The position numbers and the translations under genes are program-made. A model generated the notes under the pieces. That model was given only the letters and a program-made list of their open reading frames with translations, was not told the DNA's origin and did no database searches. 55,492 bases of DNA, from positions 1 through 55,492 of the forward strand of contig NZ_JADWYM010000043.1 of the NCBI RefSeq assembly GCF_022414535.1, written 5' to 3'. Of the stretch, positions 25,787 through 35,038 are shown in pieces; within the stretch, counting starts at the first letter, position 1; every line of letters starts with the position of its first letter. Origin of the DNA: Streptomyces sp. MUM 2J. GTDB taxonomy: Bacteria > Actinomycetota > Actinomycetes > Streptomycetales > Streptomycetaceae.

Positions 25787-26548
25787 CTAGCGGGCGCCCA
25801 TCCGCAGGGCGCCGTCCATGCGGATCGTCTCGCCGTTGAGGTAGTCGTGCTCGGTGATCATGGCGACCAGGCGGGCGTACTCGGCCGGCTGGGCCAGACG
25901 CTGCGGGAAGGGCACGCTCGCGCCGAGACCGGCCCTGACCTCCTCGCTGAAGCCCGCCATCATCGGCGTGTCCACGATGCCGGGAGCGATGGTGACGACG
26001 CGGATGCCGTGCTGGGCGAGGTCGCGGGCGGCCGTGACGGTCATCCCGGCGACTCCGGCCTTGGAGGCGGCGTAGGCGATCTGGCCGATCTGGCCCTCGA
26101 AGGCGGCGATGGAAGCCGTGTTGACGATGACACCGCGCTGCCCGCCGTCGTCCGGCTCGTTGCGGGTCATGGCCGCCGCGGCGAGCCGCATGACGTTGAA
26201 GGTGCCGACCAGGTTGACGTCGACGACCGCGCGGAACAGGTCGAGGTCGTGCGGGCCTCGACGGCCGACGACCCGCGCGGAGGGCGCGATGCCGGCGCAG
26301 CTGACGGCGAGGCGGAGCCGGGCGCCGTCGGCCTCGATGCGGGTCAGCGCTTCCTCGACGGGCTCCTCGCGGGTGACGTCGGCGGGCAGCAGCGTGACGC
26401 CGTCGGGCTGCGGGCCGGCCTCGGCGACGGCCTTCTCCAGGTCCAGGCCGTAGACGGTGGCGCCGCGGGCGGCGAGTGCGGCGGCGGTGGCGGCGCCGAG
26501 CCCGGAGGCGGCGCCGGTGACCAGGGCGGCGGATCCTGCGATGTCCAT
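25787..26548 (-). CDS. short-chain dehydrogenase (3-hydroxyacyl-CoA dehydrogenase-like)
   Basis: 253 aa Rossmann-fold oxidoreductase. The cofactor loop TGAASGLG is at about 11-18, with Asp at the end of strand beta 2 (YGLDLEKA), suggesting NAD rather than NADP. The SCAGIAPS NxxG-like motif and the catalytic Ser (NTASIAAFEG) and Tyr-x3-Lys (YAASKAG) are all present. The overall pattern resembles HSD10/type II 3-hydroxyacyl-CoA dehydrogenases. It lies 75 bases downstream of the acyl-CoA dehydrogenase on the same strand and probably takes a later step in the same beta-oxidation pathway. The start is set by GAGGAG before ATG 26548. Confidence 0.9.
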   Translation of the reverse strand: MDIAGSAALVTGAASGLGAATAAALAARGATVYGLDLEKAVAEAGPQPDGVTLLPADVTREEPVEEALTRIEADGARLRLAVSCAGIAPSARVVGRRGPHDLDLFRAVVDVNLVGTFNVMRLAAAAMTRNEPDDGGQRGVIVNTASIAAFEGQIGQIAYAASKAGVAGMTVTAARDLAQHGIRVVTIAPGIVDTPMMAGFSEEVRAGLGASVPFPQRLAQPAEYARLVAMITEHDYLNGETIRMDGALRMGAR

Positions 26549-26623
26549 GGAACTCCTCGGCGGTGAGGGTGGCCGACAGGGCGGCCGGTACGGCACGGGT
26601 GGGGCGGTCGGGCGCGGGACCCG

Positions 26624-27763
26624 TCAGGCGGCGAGACCTCGGCTGATGACCAGCCGCTGGATCTGGTTGGTCCCCTCGAAGATCTGCATGACCTTGGCCT
26701 CCCGCATGTAGCGCTCGACCGGGAAGTCCCGGGTGTAGCCGTACCCGCCGAGCACCTGCACGGCGTCGGTGGTCACCCGCATCGCGGTATCGGTGCACAC
26801 CAGCTTGGCCACGCTGGCCTGCCGGCTGAAGGGCCGGCCGAGGTCGTGGCGGCGGGCGGCGTCCAGGTAGGTGGCGCGGGCGGAGTCGACGCCGGCGGCC
26901 ATGTCGGCGAGGAGGAAGCCGAGGCCCTGGTGGTCGATGATGCGCCGGCCGAAGGAGGTGCGTTCGTTGGCGTAGGCGACGGCGGTGTTCAGGGCGGCCT
27001 GGGCCAGGCCGGTGGCGCAGGCGGCGATCCCCAGGCGCCCGCAGTCGAGCGCGCTGAAGGCGATCTGCAGGCCCTGGCCCTCGTCGCCGATGCGCCGGTC
27101 CGCGTCCAGGAACGCCCCGTCCCAGTAGGCGGCGGCGGTGGGCACGGCGTGCAGGCCCATCTTGCGCTCGGGGGCGCCGAAGCCGAGCCCGTCGACGGCG
27201 CCGGGGGCCAGGAAGCAGGAGATGCCGTGGGTTCCCGGGGCGGTGCGGGCGAACAGGGCGTAGAAGTCGGCCTTGCCGCCGTGGGTGATCCAGGCCTTGG
27301 TGCCGGTGATGCGGTAGCCGCCCTCGACGGGCTCGGCCTTGCAGGACAGGGACGCGGCGTCGGAGCCGGCCTGTGGCTCGGACAGGCTGTAGCCGCCGAT
27401 CCGCTCGCCCGCCAGCATCGCGGGCAGCCAGCGGTCCTTCTGCCCGTCCGTGCCGAACGCGTTCAGGGGGTGGCAGGCGAGGGTGTGCACGCTGGTGGCG
27501 ACGGCCACGGCGGCCCAGCGGGTGGCGAGCTCCTCCAGGACCTGGAGGTACACCTCGTACGGCTGGCCACCGCCGCCGTACTCCTCCGGGTAGACCAGGC
27601 CGAGCAGTCCGGCCTGGCCGAGGGTGGCGAACAGCCCCTCGGGATAGGTCTCCGCGTTCTCGTGCTGCTCGACGCGGGTGGCGAGTTCCTTGTCGGCGAT
27701 CTCCCGGGTGAGGGCGATCAGATCCGCGGCCTCCGGGGTGGGGAGCAGGCGGTCGACGTCCAC
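26624..27763 (-). CDS. acyl-CoA dehydrogenase
   Basis: 379 aa flavoenzyme that introduces the alpha,beta double bond in acyl-CoA thioesters. Family patterns are visible: GYSLSEPQAGSDAASL, then ITGTKAWITHGGKADFYALFART in the middle beta domain, RTSFGRRIIDHQGL, and VQVLGGYGYTRDFPVERYMREAKVMQIFEGTNQIQRLVISR near the end. The IFEGTNQIQ stretch carries the usual catalytic Glu. GTG at 27763 follows a GGAG. The chain-length preference cannot be assigned. It is divergent from a TetR gene that probably regulates it and the SDR gene. Confidence 0.93.
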   Translation of the reverse strand: MDVDRLLPTPEAADLIALTREIADKELATRVEQHENAETYPEGLFATLGQAGLLGLVYPEEYGGGGQPYEVYLQVLEELATRWAAVAVATSVHTLACHPLNAFGTDGQKDRWLPAMLAGERIGGYSLSEPQAGSDAASLSCKAEPVEGGYRITGTKAWITHGGKADFYALFARTAPGTHGISCFLAPGAVDGLGFGAPERKMGLHAVPTAAAYWDGAFLDADRRIGDEGQGLQIAFSALDCGRLGIAACATGLAQAALNTAVAYANERTSFGRRIIDHQGLGFLLADMAAGVDSARATYLDAARRHDLGRPFSRQASVAKLVCTDTAMRVTTDAVQVLGGYGYTRDFPVERYMREAKVMQIFEGTNQIQRLVISRGLAA

Positions 27764-27776
27764 GGTGGCTCCAAGT

Positions 27777-27802
27777 GGTACTCAAAGAGGTACGTCAGTA
27801 CC
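27777..27802. promoter_or_regulatory. candidate operator between acyl-CoA dehydrogenase and TetR genes
   Basis: GGTACT at 27777-27782 and AGTACC at 27797-27802 form an inverted repeat with 14 bases between them, and a GTAC copy sits inside. It overlaps the start region of the acyl-CoA dehydrogenase gene and could be bound by the divergent TetR protein. The spacing is long, so this is tentative. Confidence 0.4.
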
Positions 27803-27843
27803 GCTTAGCGTAGCGCAAAGGTGGGCCTTGGAATACTGGCCGG

Positions 27844-28446
27844 GTGATCGAGACGTCAGCCGCCGAGAGCCCGAAGCCCACCGGCCGGGGCGCAGCACGC
27901 CGCTCCGAGCTGTTCGAGGAACTGGTGGGCCTTCTGGTCCGGGACGGTTTCGCCCATCTGACGCTGGACGGCCTCGCCGCCCGGCTGCACTGCTCCAAGC
28001 GCACCCTGTACGGCCTAGCGGGCAGCAAGGAGCAGCTGGTGCGGGCCGCCGTGGTGCACTTCTTCCGGCGGGCGACCGAGCGCGTGGAGGCGGCCCTGGC
28101 GGCGGAGACCGAGCCGGCCCGCCGGCTCGCCGCCTACCTGCGCGCCGTGTCGGCGGAGCTGGCACCCGCCTCCGCGCGGTTCTTCGACGACGTGGCGGCC
28201 TTCGGGCCGGCCGCCGAGGTCTACGACCGCAACACCCGGGCGGCTGCGCGGCGCGTCCAGCAGCTGATCGAGGAGGGCACGGACGCGGGCGCCTTCCGGG
28301 AGGTGCACGTCGCCTTCGCCGCCGACGTCATCACCTCGGTGATGGTCCGCATCCAGCGTCGGCAGGTGGCGTCCACCACCGGCCTGACCGACGCCCAGGC
28401 CTATGCCCACCTCGCGGAGCTGCTGCTGCACGGTCTGACCCGCTGA
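27844..28446 (+). CDS. TetR-family regulator
   Basis: 200 aa. The helix-turn-helix is at about 20-67, with AHLTLDGLAARLHCSKRTLYGLAGSKEQLVRAA as the turn and recognition helix, followed by an all-helical C-terminal domain. The GTG start at 27844 gives VIETSAAESPKP; no better start is seen. It is divergent from the acyl-CoA dehydrogenase/SDR operon with an 80-base gap and is the likely repressor. TetR proteins of this context often respond to acyl-CoA esters. Confidence 0.88.
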   Translation: MIETSAAESPKPTGRGAARRSELFEELVGLLVRDGFAHLTLDGLAARLHCSKRTLYGLAGSKEQLVRAAVVHFFRRATERVEAALAAETEPARRLAAYLRAVSAELAPASARFFDDVAAFGPAAEVYDRNTRAAARRVQQLIEEGTDAGAFREVHVAFAADVITSVMVRIQRRQVASTTGLTDAQAYAHLAELLLHGLTR

Positions 28447-28543
28447 ACGGCTCCGGCCACCGGTCCCCCGCCCTCCGGAGCCGGTGGCCGGGACCGACGC
28501 ACGCGCCGGGCCGAAAGGCCGGCGTGCGGAGAGCGGGTGCGTC

Positions 28544-30661
28544 TCAGCGCGCCGTGCACTGGAGGACGAGCAGTGCCACGTCGTCGGTGCGCCGGCCCCG
28601 GGTCCCCGTGTTCTCCACGAGGGAGTCGATGAGCGCGTCCAGGTCACGGTCGCCGGTGCGGGCGAGCTGCCGTGCCAGGTCGGCGATCGAGTCGTCGAGG
28701 TCGACGCCCGGCCTCTCGATCAGGCCGTCGGTGTAGAGGGCGAGCATGAGGCCGGGGGTGAGCGGGGTCCCGGTCAGGGGGAAGTCGGCGTCCGCTTCGA
28801 TGCCGAGCAGGGGTCCGGGGGTCATGTCGAGAGGTCGGGCGTCCCCCTCGGGCCGTCGCAGGATCGGCGGCGGGTGGCCGGCACCGGCCAGGGTCATGCG
28901 GCCCGCGGCGAAGTCCAGGTGGGCGTAGAGGCAGCTGACGAACAGGTCCGCGCCGAGATCGGTGAGGAGCCGGTTCGTCCGGGTGAGCACCTGGTCCGGC
29001 GTGGCGTCGAGGGCCGAGTGGGCGCGCACCGCGGTGCGGACCTGACCCATGAGAGCGGCTGCCGCGACGTCGTGCCCCTGGACGTCGCCGATGACGGCGG
29101 CGGCCGCGGTGTCCCCGAGGGGTATGAGGTCGTAGAAGTCGCCGCCGATGTCCATCCCCCGGGTGGCGGGCAGATACCGGGCGGCGACCCGCAGCCCGGG
29201 GACCGGGGGCAGGTTCCGCGGGAGCAGCGCCTGCTGGAGACCGTGGGCGAGGCCGAGTTTGGTGTCGTAGAGGCGGGCACGGTCCAGGGCGTGGGCGACG
29301 AGTCCGGCGAGCGAGGTCAGCACGGCGCGTTCCTCGGCCGGGAAGAGGTGGGGGCGGTCGTACGACAGGATGCAGCAGCCGACAGGACGGCCGGAGACGA
29401 TCAGCGGCAGGAACGCCCAGGCCTGCTTGCCGCTGACCAGGGCCGCTTCGGGGTAGAGGTGGCGCATCTCCTCCACGGTGGCGAAGAACGCGGGGATGCC
29501 GCTGGCCAGCACGCGGCCGGCCGGGGTGAATCCGGTGTCGAGCGGCAGGCCGTCGAGCCGTTCGATGGCTGCCGGGGTGTAGCCGCGGTGGCCGGTGATG
29601 CGCAGCCGGCCGGCGTCGGCTGTGGACAGGACCAGGCCGTGGGCGCCGAAGGCGGGCATGATCTGGTCGGCCACCAGGTCGATGACGTCCTGGACGCCGA
29701 CCACCTCGGTCAGGGCGGCCGCCAGGTGCGTGAGCTGGTAGAGACGGCCGGCTCGGGCCGGTGCCCCGGCGCCCGAGGTCCCGCGGTACACCGGTCCGGA
29801 CGGGAGCCGGTCACCGCTGGGCACGATCCGGACGCTGATGCCGCTGGCATCGGGATACAGGTGGAAGTCGAGCCAGATGTCGGGCGGGCGGCAGGCGGTG
29901 AAGACGACGCGCTGGCGGCTGATCACGGCGGCGCGGTAGCGGTCCTCGTAGGCGGGGTCGTCGAGCCAGCGCAGGGACTGCCACGGCAGGGTCCCCAGGA
30001 GCCGGTCGGCCGTGCGGCCGAGCAGTTCGCAGGCGCCCTTGCTGAGGTAGGTGAAGCGTCCTTCCAGGTCCATGGCGCAGCTGCCGCCCGGCAGCCGCTC
30101 GGCGAAGTCGGCGGCGGCCGACACCGGGCTCACGGACGGCCCGGTCGCTCCGCCGGGCAGCACACGTGGCCGGTCGCCCGGAGCCGGGAGCCCACCGTGG
30201 TCGGCCGACTCCTCCAGGAGCCGGGCCAGTCGTCCGCAGCTGGCCGTGATGTGCGCGCGCTCCCGCCGGGTCATGTGCGGCGGGCGGTTGGCCGGCCAGG
30301 TGAGCAGCAGGGCGCCCCACCGGCGCGTGCCGATGACCGGGACGGCGGCGAGCGCCAGCGGGTACGGCAACGCCACCGCGGTGCGCGGATAGGTGGTGGC
30401 CAGCTCCTCGTGGCTGCCCACCCACACGATGCGGTCCTCACGGACGGCGTCGGCCACCGGTGCCGAAGCGTCCACCGCGACCTTCGTCCACGGCGCCGCG
30501 AGCTCGGACGGCACCCCGTACAGGGCCTCCAGGGCCAGGTGCCGCCCGTCCGGAGCGACGAGGTAGAGCGCGCCGATGGACGCGCCCGTCCGGCGCACCG
30601 TCTCCGCGAACGCGGCGTCCAGTGCCTCCACGTCGGTCGCCCCCTCGTGCACACCGGTCAC
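28544..30661 (-). CDS. GAF/PAS/SpoIIE-type serine phosphatase
   Basis: 705 aa. From the N-terminus: a GAF domain (about 5-150), a PAS-like domain (about 180-280, GSCAMDLEGRFTYLSKGACELLGRTADRLLG), a second GAF domain (about 315-470), and a SpoIIE-type PP2C phosphatase (about 480-705). The phosphatase metal aspartates are visible in RGMDIGGDFYDL, VIGDVQGHD and ALYTDGLIER, and TDDVALLVLQC ends the fold. Such proteins dephosphorylate anti-anti-sigma factors in stress-sigma partner-switching networks. The SigB-type sigma factor at 54598 is in the same window, but no anti-sigma gene is. GTG at 30661 with AAGGAG seven bases before it sets the start; the long open frame beyond it is shadow. Confidence 0.9.
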   Translation of the reverse strand: MTGVHEGATDVEALDAAFAETVRRTGASIGALYLVAPDGRHLALEALYGVPSELAAPWTKVAVDASAPVADAVREDRIVWVGSHEELATTYPRTAVALPYPLALAAVPVIGTRRWGALLLTWPANRPPHMTRRERAHITASCGRLARLLEESADHGGLPAPGDRPRVLPGGATGPSVSPVSAAADFAERLPGGSCAMDLEGRFTYLSKGACELLGRTADRLLGTLPWQSLRWLDDPAYEDRYRAAVISRQRVVFTACRPPDIWLDFHLYPDASGISVRIVPSGDRLPSGPVYRGTSGAGAPARAGRLYQLTHLAAALTEVVGVQDVIDLVADQIMPAFGAHGLVLSTADAGRLRITGHRGYTPAAIERLDGLPLDTGFTPAGRVLASGIPAFFATVEEMRHLYPEAALVSGKQAWAFLPLIVSGRPVGCCILSYDRPHLFPAEERAVLTSLAGLVAHALDRARLYDTKLGLAHGLQQALLPRNLPPVPGLRVAARYLPATRGMDIGGDFYDLIPLGDTAAAAVIGDVQGHDVAAAALMGQVRTAVRAHSALDATPDQVLTRTNRLLTDLGADLFVSCLYAHLDFAAGRMTLAGAGHPPPILRRPEGDARPLDMTPGPLLGIEADADFPLTGTPLTPGLMLALYTDGLIERPGVDLDDSIADLARQLARTGDRDLDALIDSLVENTGTRGRRTDDVALLVLQCTAR

Positions 30662-30984
30662 GCTGCCGCTCCTTGTGCCGCGTACGGTTGCCGGGTTCCC
30701 GCCGAACGAATTCGGCCACACCAGGACGGTACGCCCGTGCGCGGAGTGCGGCGCCCCCTGAGCCGGGGCGGAACCGCGCACGGCCGTCCTGCCCGTCCGG
30801 GAACGAGCGGTCCGCCGGGCGCGGGCGGCGGGGCCGCCGCCCGCGCGTGCCGCCGTGCGCCACGAGGGCTGCCGCCGCGTCGGCCCTCCCGTCCCGGTCA
30901 TGGACACGCCCGGCCCTGGGGGCGTCCGGGAGGACGTGCCCGCCGGGTCCCCGGTCTCCTGCCGGCGCCGGTGGGTCGTCCTGG

Positions 30985-32904
30985 TCACGGCTGCGGCTGC
31001 CGGCCGAGGAGCTCGGCGAGGCCGCGCCGCGTGGCGGCCAGGACGACACGGTCCTCGGGCTTCAGGACGTAACCGGGGTGCAGGTCCCACACGAGGTTCG
31101 GGGCACGGCCACCCGCACCGCGCACGGCGGCGGACAGGTCGGGCAGCCGCTCCCCGGGCGCGGCGGTGTCCAGGGCGATGACCCGCCAGGCCCCGGGCCG
31201 GAACGCCTCCGCGACGGTACGGCCCTGCAGCTGCGGATGCCCCATCACGTCCAGCGCGGCGAACAGCAGGACCTTCCGCTCGACCGGAACCGCCCCGAGG
31301 ACCTGGCGCCCCATCATGGCCCCGGCGAAGGCGGGCGCCGCCAGATGGGAGACGCTGCGGCTGCGGGTGAGGGCGTCGGGGTGCGCCGTGCGCAGGGTGC
31401 GGAAGACGGCGGTCGCGAACTCGTCGTCGTACAGGCGCAGGGAGACCCGCAGGGCCGGGCCGAGGGAGCGGGCGTAGAGGGTGGCCTCCAGGTTGGTGGT
31501 GTCGGAGCTGGTGAGGGCGAGCAGCGCCTGGGCCCGGTGCACGCGCGCCGACTCCAGCACGCCCTCCTGGGTCACGTCCCCGAGGACGACCGGCACGCGC
31601 AGCCGGCGGGCGAGGGAGATGCCGCGCGCTTCGGGGTTCTCCTCCACGCACACCACCGGGATGTCCAGCTCGTGCAGCCGGGCCAGGACACGGGTGCCGA
31701 CCTTGCCCAGGCCGAGCAGCACCACGTGTCCGGACATGCGGCGGGAGACCCGCCCGAGGGCCGAGGCGGAGCGGAACGTGCCGAGCGCCTCCAGCAGGCC
31801 GGCCACCAGCACCGGCAGCAGCAGGAGACCGGCGAGCCCGGCCAGTATCTGGAGGACCTTGCGGGTCGCCGGCTGGCCGATCGCGGGGTCGTTGATGGCG
31901 AAGATGTCCAGAAGGATCGTGTAGGCGGCGTGCAGCGGATGGTCGTCGAGGGTGAGCATCGAGGCCACCGTCAGCGCCAGCACCGCGCCCACGACACCGG
32001 TGATCGACCACCACAGGCGGCGGGAGAAGAGCGAGACCAGTGGGGTGAGGGCGGCGCCGAGCCGGCTGACGGGCGGTGGCGGCCCGGCGTACGTGACGGT
32101 CTCCAGCGCGATGGTGCCGCGGGCGCCGGCCGCCGCGACCTCCTCGTCGTCGGGCAGCAGCCGCGGCCCCTCCGGCCCGCTGTCGTCCGAGCCCTCCATT
32201 CCGGCCGGATTGCTGGTGGTGGAGGACAGCAGGGCGAGCGTGCACAGGCCGGGGTCGGGGACGCGTCCGTCGCCGGGCGGCGGGTGCTCGACCGCGCGCA
32301 GCAGCATTCCGTCCGCCTGGACGACCTTGCTGGTGCCCGCGACGGCCGTGGCGGCGAGCGCCGGTGCGGCCGTGTCGGCGTCCGACAGGACCGTGGTGGA
32401 GGTGTCCAGCACGGCGGGGTCGACACCGGGTGTGGCCTGGTCGAGCAGTTGGGCGAGGTGCTGGCCCAGCTTGCGGTTGTAGAGCCGGATGACCAGCCGG
32501 AGCCGCGGGTTGAGCCGGCGGGCGGCCAGGGCGGCGCGGACGTTGGTCGCGTCGTCCTCGTACACGAGCGCCAGAGCGCTCGCGCGGCCCACGCCCGCCG
32601 CGTCCAGCACGGTTTCGTCGGGAACCGGCGCCGACACCACGTCCAGGTCGTCCCCCGCGGCGGGGCCGTGGGTGCCGGGCACGCGCGGGGAGGCGAAGGG
32701 GACACGCCCCAGCAGGGCCGAGGCGAGGGCCGCCGCGCGGGTGGGAGCGCCCGCGGCCTGGGGCTCGGGGACGACGAGGACGACCCGTTCCCGATACACG
32801 TCGCGCAGCTCAGCGGCCAGGCGGCGCGCCAGTGCGTCGTCACCACAGACGACCATGTGGCCCCCGGGGAAAGGGGGTTGAGGCTGGTGAGGAATGAAAG
32901 ACAC
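30985..32904 (-). CDS. dual-RCK membrane protein, channel-like
   Basis: 639 aa. Residues 16-270 form a first Rossmann RCK/TrkA-N-like domain. Two hydrophobic helices (about 298-317 and 350-371) flank a short pore-like segment (325-343, AAYTILLDIFAINDPAIG). A second RCK domain from 391 has the nucleotide-binding GLGKVG (398-403) and a TrkA-C-like tail. This resembles potassium-channel-type proteins, but no TVGYG filter is present, so I do not call it a K+ channel. GTG at 32904 has no clear ribosome site; ATG at 32856 is an alternative. It is divergent from the hyp operon. Confidence 0.8.
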   Translation of the reverse strand: MSFIPHQPQPPFPGGHMVVCGDDALARRLAAELRDVYRERVVLVVPEPQAAGAPTRAAALASALLGRVPFASPRVPGTHGPAAGDDLDVVSAPVPDETVLDAAGVGRASALALVYEDDATNVRAALAARRLNPRLRLVIRLYNRKLGQHLAQLLDQATPGVDPAVLDTSTTVLSDADTAAPALAATAVAGTSKVVQADGMLLRAVEHPPPGDGRVPDPGLCTLALLSSTTSNPAGMEGSDDSGPEGPRLLPDDEEVAAAGARGTIALETVTYAGPPPPVSRLGAALTPLVSLFSRRLWWSITGVVGAVLALTVASMLTLDDHPLHAAYTILLDIFAINDPAIGQPATRKVLQILAGLAGLLLLPVLVAGLLEALGTFRSASALGRVSRRMSGHVVLLGLGKVGTRVLARLHELDIPVVCVEENPEARGISLARRLRVPVVLGDVTQEGVLESARVHRAQALLALTSSDTTNLEATLYARSLGPALRVSLRLYDDEFATAVFRTLRTAHPDALTRSRSVSHLAAPAFAGAMMGRQVLGAVPVERKVLLFAALDVMGHPQLQGRTVAEAFRPGAWRVIALDTAAPGERLPDLSAAVRGAGGRAPNLVWDLHPGYVLKPEDRVVLAATRRGLAELLGRQPQP

Positions 32905-33145
32905 ATGTCACAGCCTGCCGTACGCCGTGCCACGCGCCGTCACCGGCGCCCGCCCCGCCCCGGCCCCGTTCCGCCGCTCCCTCGCCCGGCCCTCCCCCAC
33001 CGGCCCCACTGTGCGCGGCACGACCATCCGGTGGAACTTGCGGGCGGCGGCCGTTGCGCTGCACCGCCCGGGCCGCGGCGGCGACCATCCTGCTGTCTCG
33101 TCCGGGGCGCCGCCCGCCCTCCGCTTCGCCGTCGGGAAGAGCCGC

Positions 33146-34843
33146 ATGGACATCCTCCTCGTCGCCAGTGCTTTCAACAGCCTGTCGCAACGGGTGTACG
33201 CCGAACTCTCCGACCGCGGACACCGCGTGGAGGTGGTGCTGGCCCCGCACGGTGACGATGCCGTCCGCGCCGCCGTGCGGGAGACCGCTCCGGAGCTGAT
33301 CGTGGCGCCGATGCTGAGGACGGCGGTGCCCGAGGACGTGTGGCGCGAGCACACCTGCCTGATCGTCCACCCGGGTCCGCCGGGCGATCGCGGCCCGTCC
33401 TCCCTCGACTGGGCGGTCGCCGACGGCGCACGGCGCTGGGGCGTGACCGTCCTTCAGGCGGAGGCGGGCCTGGACGCCGGGGACATCTGGGCCTCCGTCC
33501 CGTGCACGCTACCGCCCGTCGGCAAGAGCGACCTGTACCGCGGCGAGGTGGCCGACGCGGCGGCGGCCGCCGTCCTGCTGGCGGTGCAGCGCTTCGCCGA
33601 CGGCTCGTTCAAACCGCAGCCGCAGAGTGGCCCGTCGGTCGGTGTGGTCTGGCGGGACGTCTTCCGGCAGGAGACGCGCCGCATCGACTGGCGGGCGGAC
33701 TCCACGGAGACGGTCCTGCGCAAGCTGCGTGGCGCCGACTCCCGTCCCGGGGTCCTGGACACCCTGCTGGGCCGGGAGGTGTTCCTGCACGGCGGGCATC
33801 CCGAGGACATCCTGCGGGGCCGTCCCGGGCAGGTGCTGGCCACGCGGAACGGGGCGGTCTGCCGGGCCACCCGGGACGGCGCGGTGTGGATCCCGGAGCT
33901 CAGGCCGCGCCGCGGTTCCGGCGATCCAGCGCCCTTCCGGCGGCCCGCGGCCGACGTGCTGGGCGGGCTGCTCCGGAACGTGCCGGAGGCATCCGTGCCC
34001 CTGGACCTGCCCGCCGAGCGGCGCACCTGGTCCGACGTCCGCTACCGGCAGCGCGGTGACGTCGGCTTCCTGGACTTCTCCTTCCCCGGCGGGGCGATGA
34101 GCTCCGCCCAGTGCCGCCGCCTGCTCGCCGGCTACCGCCACGCCCTCACCAGACCGACGTCCGTGCTGGTCCTGGGCGGCGGGCGGGACTTCTTCTCCAA
34201 CGGCATCCACCTCAACGTCATCGAGGCCGCGTCCGACCCGGCCGGCGAGGCATGGACCAACCTCACCGCCATGAACGACCTGGTCGAGGCCGTGCTGCGG
34301 ACGACCGACCGGCTGGTGGTGGCCGCGCTGGGCGGGAACGCGGCGGCCGGCGGCGTGATGCTCGCGCTGGCGGCGGACGAGGTGTGGTGCCGTACCGGAG
34401 CCGTGCTGAACCCGCACTACCGGCGCATGGGCCTGTACGGGTCGGAGTTCTGGACCTACAGCCTCCCCCGGCGGACCGGGGAGGAGACCGCCGCGCGGCT
34501 GACCCGGCAGGCGCTGCCGGTGAGCGCGTTCTCGGCCCGTCGGGCGGGGCTGGTCGACCGTCTCGTACCGGCCTCCCCCGGCAGCTTCTCCCACGACGTC
34601 GACCGTCTGTCGGCGGCGCTGGCCGGGGTGCCGGATCTGCGCGAGCGGATCGCGGCCAAGCAGGCCGCCCGGGAGCGGGACGAGGCACGCCGGCCGCTGG
34701 CGGCGTACCGGCGCGACGAGCAGGCCCGCATGCGCCGCATCCTCTTCGACCCCGCCGCCCCCTTCCACGCGCTGCGGTCGGCCTTCGTCCGCAGGACACC
34801 GGGTGGTTCCCCCCGGCCCCTGGCGCCGCCGCGCACACCGTAG
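33146..34843 (+). CDS. hypX: hydrogenase maturation protein HypX
   Basis: 565 aa with two domains. Residues 1-290 resemble methionyl-tRNA formyltransferase-type formyltransferases, with HPGPPGDRGPSSLDWA at 75-90 instead of the usual formyltransferase signature. Residues about 300-480 form an enoyl-CoA hydratase-like domain (FSNGIHLNVIEAA; GGNAAAGGVMLALAADEVW; YGSEFWTYSLPRR). Known HypX proteins take the formyl group of N10-formyl-tetrahydrofolate and release CO for the NiFe active site under oxic conditions. GGAAGAG precedes the ATG at 33146. It is the first gene of the plus-strand hyp operon. Confidence 0.9.
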   Translation: MDILLVASAFNSLSQRVYAELSDRGHRVEVVLAPHGDDAVRAAVRETAPELIVAPMLRTAVPEDVWREHTCLIVHPGPPGDRGPSSLDWAVADGARRWGVTVLQAEAGLDAGDIWASVPCTLPPVGKSDLYRGEVADAAAAAVLLAVQRFADGSFKPQPQSGPSVGVVWRDVFRQETRRIDWRADSTETVLRKLRGADSRPGVLDTLLGREVFLHGGHPEDILRGRPGQVLATRNGAVCRATRDGAVWIPELRPRRGSGDPAPFRRPAADVLGGLLRNVPEASVPLDLPAERRTWSDVRYRQRGDVGFLDFSFPGGAMSSAQCRRLLAGYRHALTRPTSVLVLGGGRDFFSNGIHLNVIEAASDPAGEAWTNLTAMNDLVEAVLRTTDRLVVAALGGNAAAGGVMLALAADEVWCRTGAVLNPHYRRMGLYGSEFWTYSLPRRTGEETAARLTRQALPVSAFSARRAGLVDRLVPASPGSFSHDVDRLSAALAGVPDLRERIAAKQAARERDEARRPLAAYRRDEQARMRRILFDPAAPFHALRSAFVRRTPGGSPRPLAPPRTP

Positions 34844-35038
34844 GCGCCGGGCCGGGCACCCGAGCGCGCCCGATCCGCCTCCGGCGGCCCGGCCCCGCCG
34901 GGGCACCGGCGCCCTTCCGGTGCCGGACCGACCGGACGGGCCGCAGCCCCGTTCCCGCCGTGCCGTCCCGAGCTGTCCCCGTCCGTGCACGCCCCGCCCC
35001 GCACCGAGTCCGTCCCGCCCCTGCCGCAGGAGAGTCCG

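Noticed and set aside
30662..32245. Continuous open frame joining the SpoIIE phosphatase to upstream sequence
   Set aside because: The extra N-terminal part overlaps the RCK gene in another frame and looks like shadow protein; the phosphatase has a strong ribosome site and GTG at 30661.
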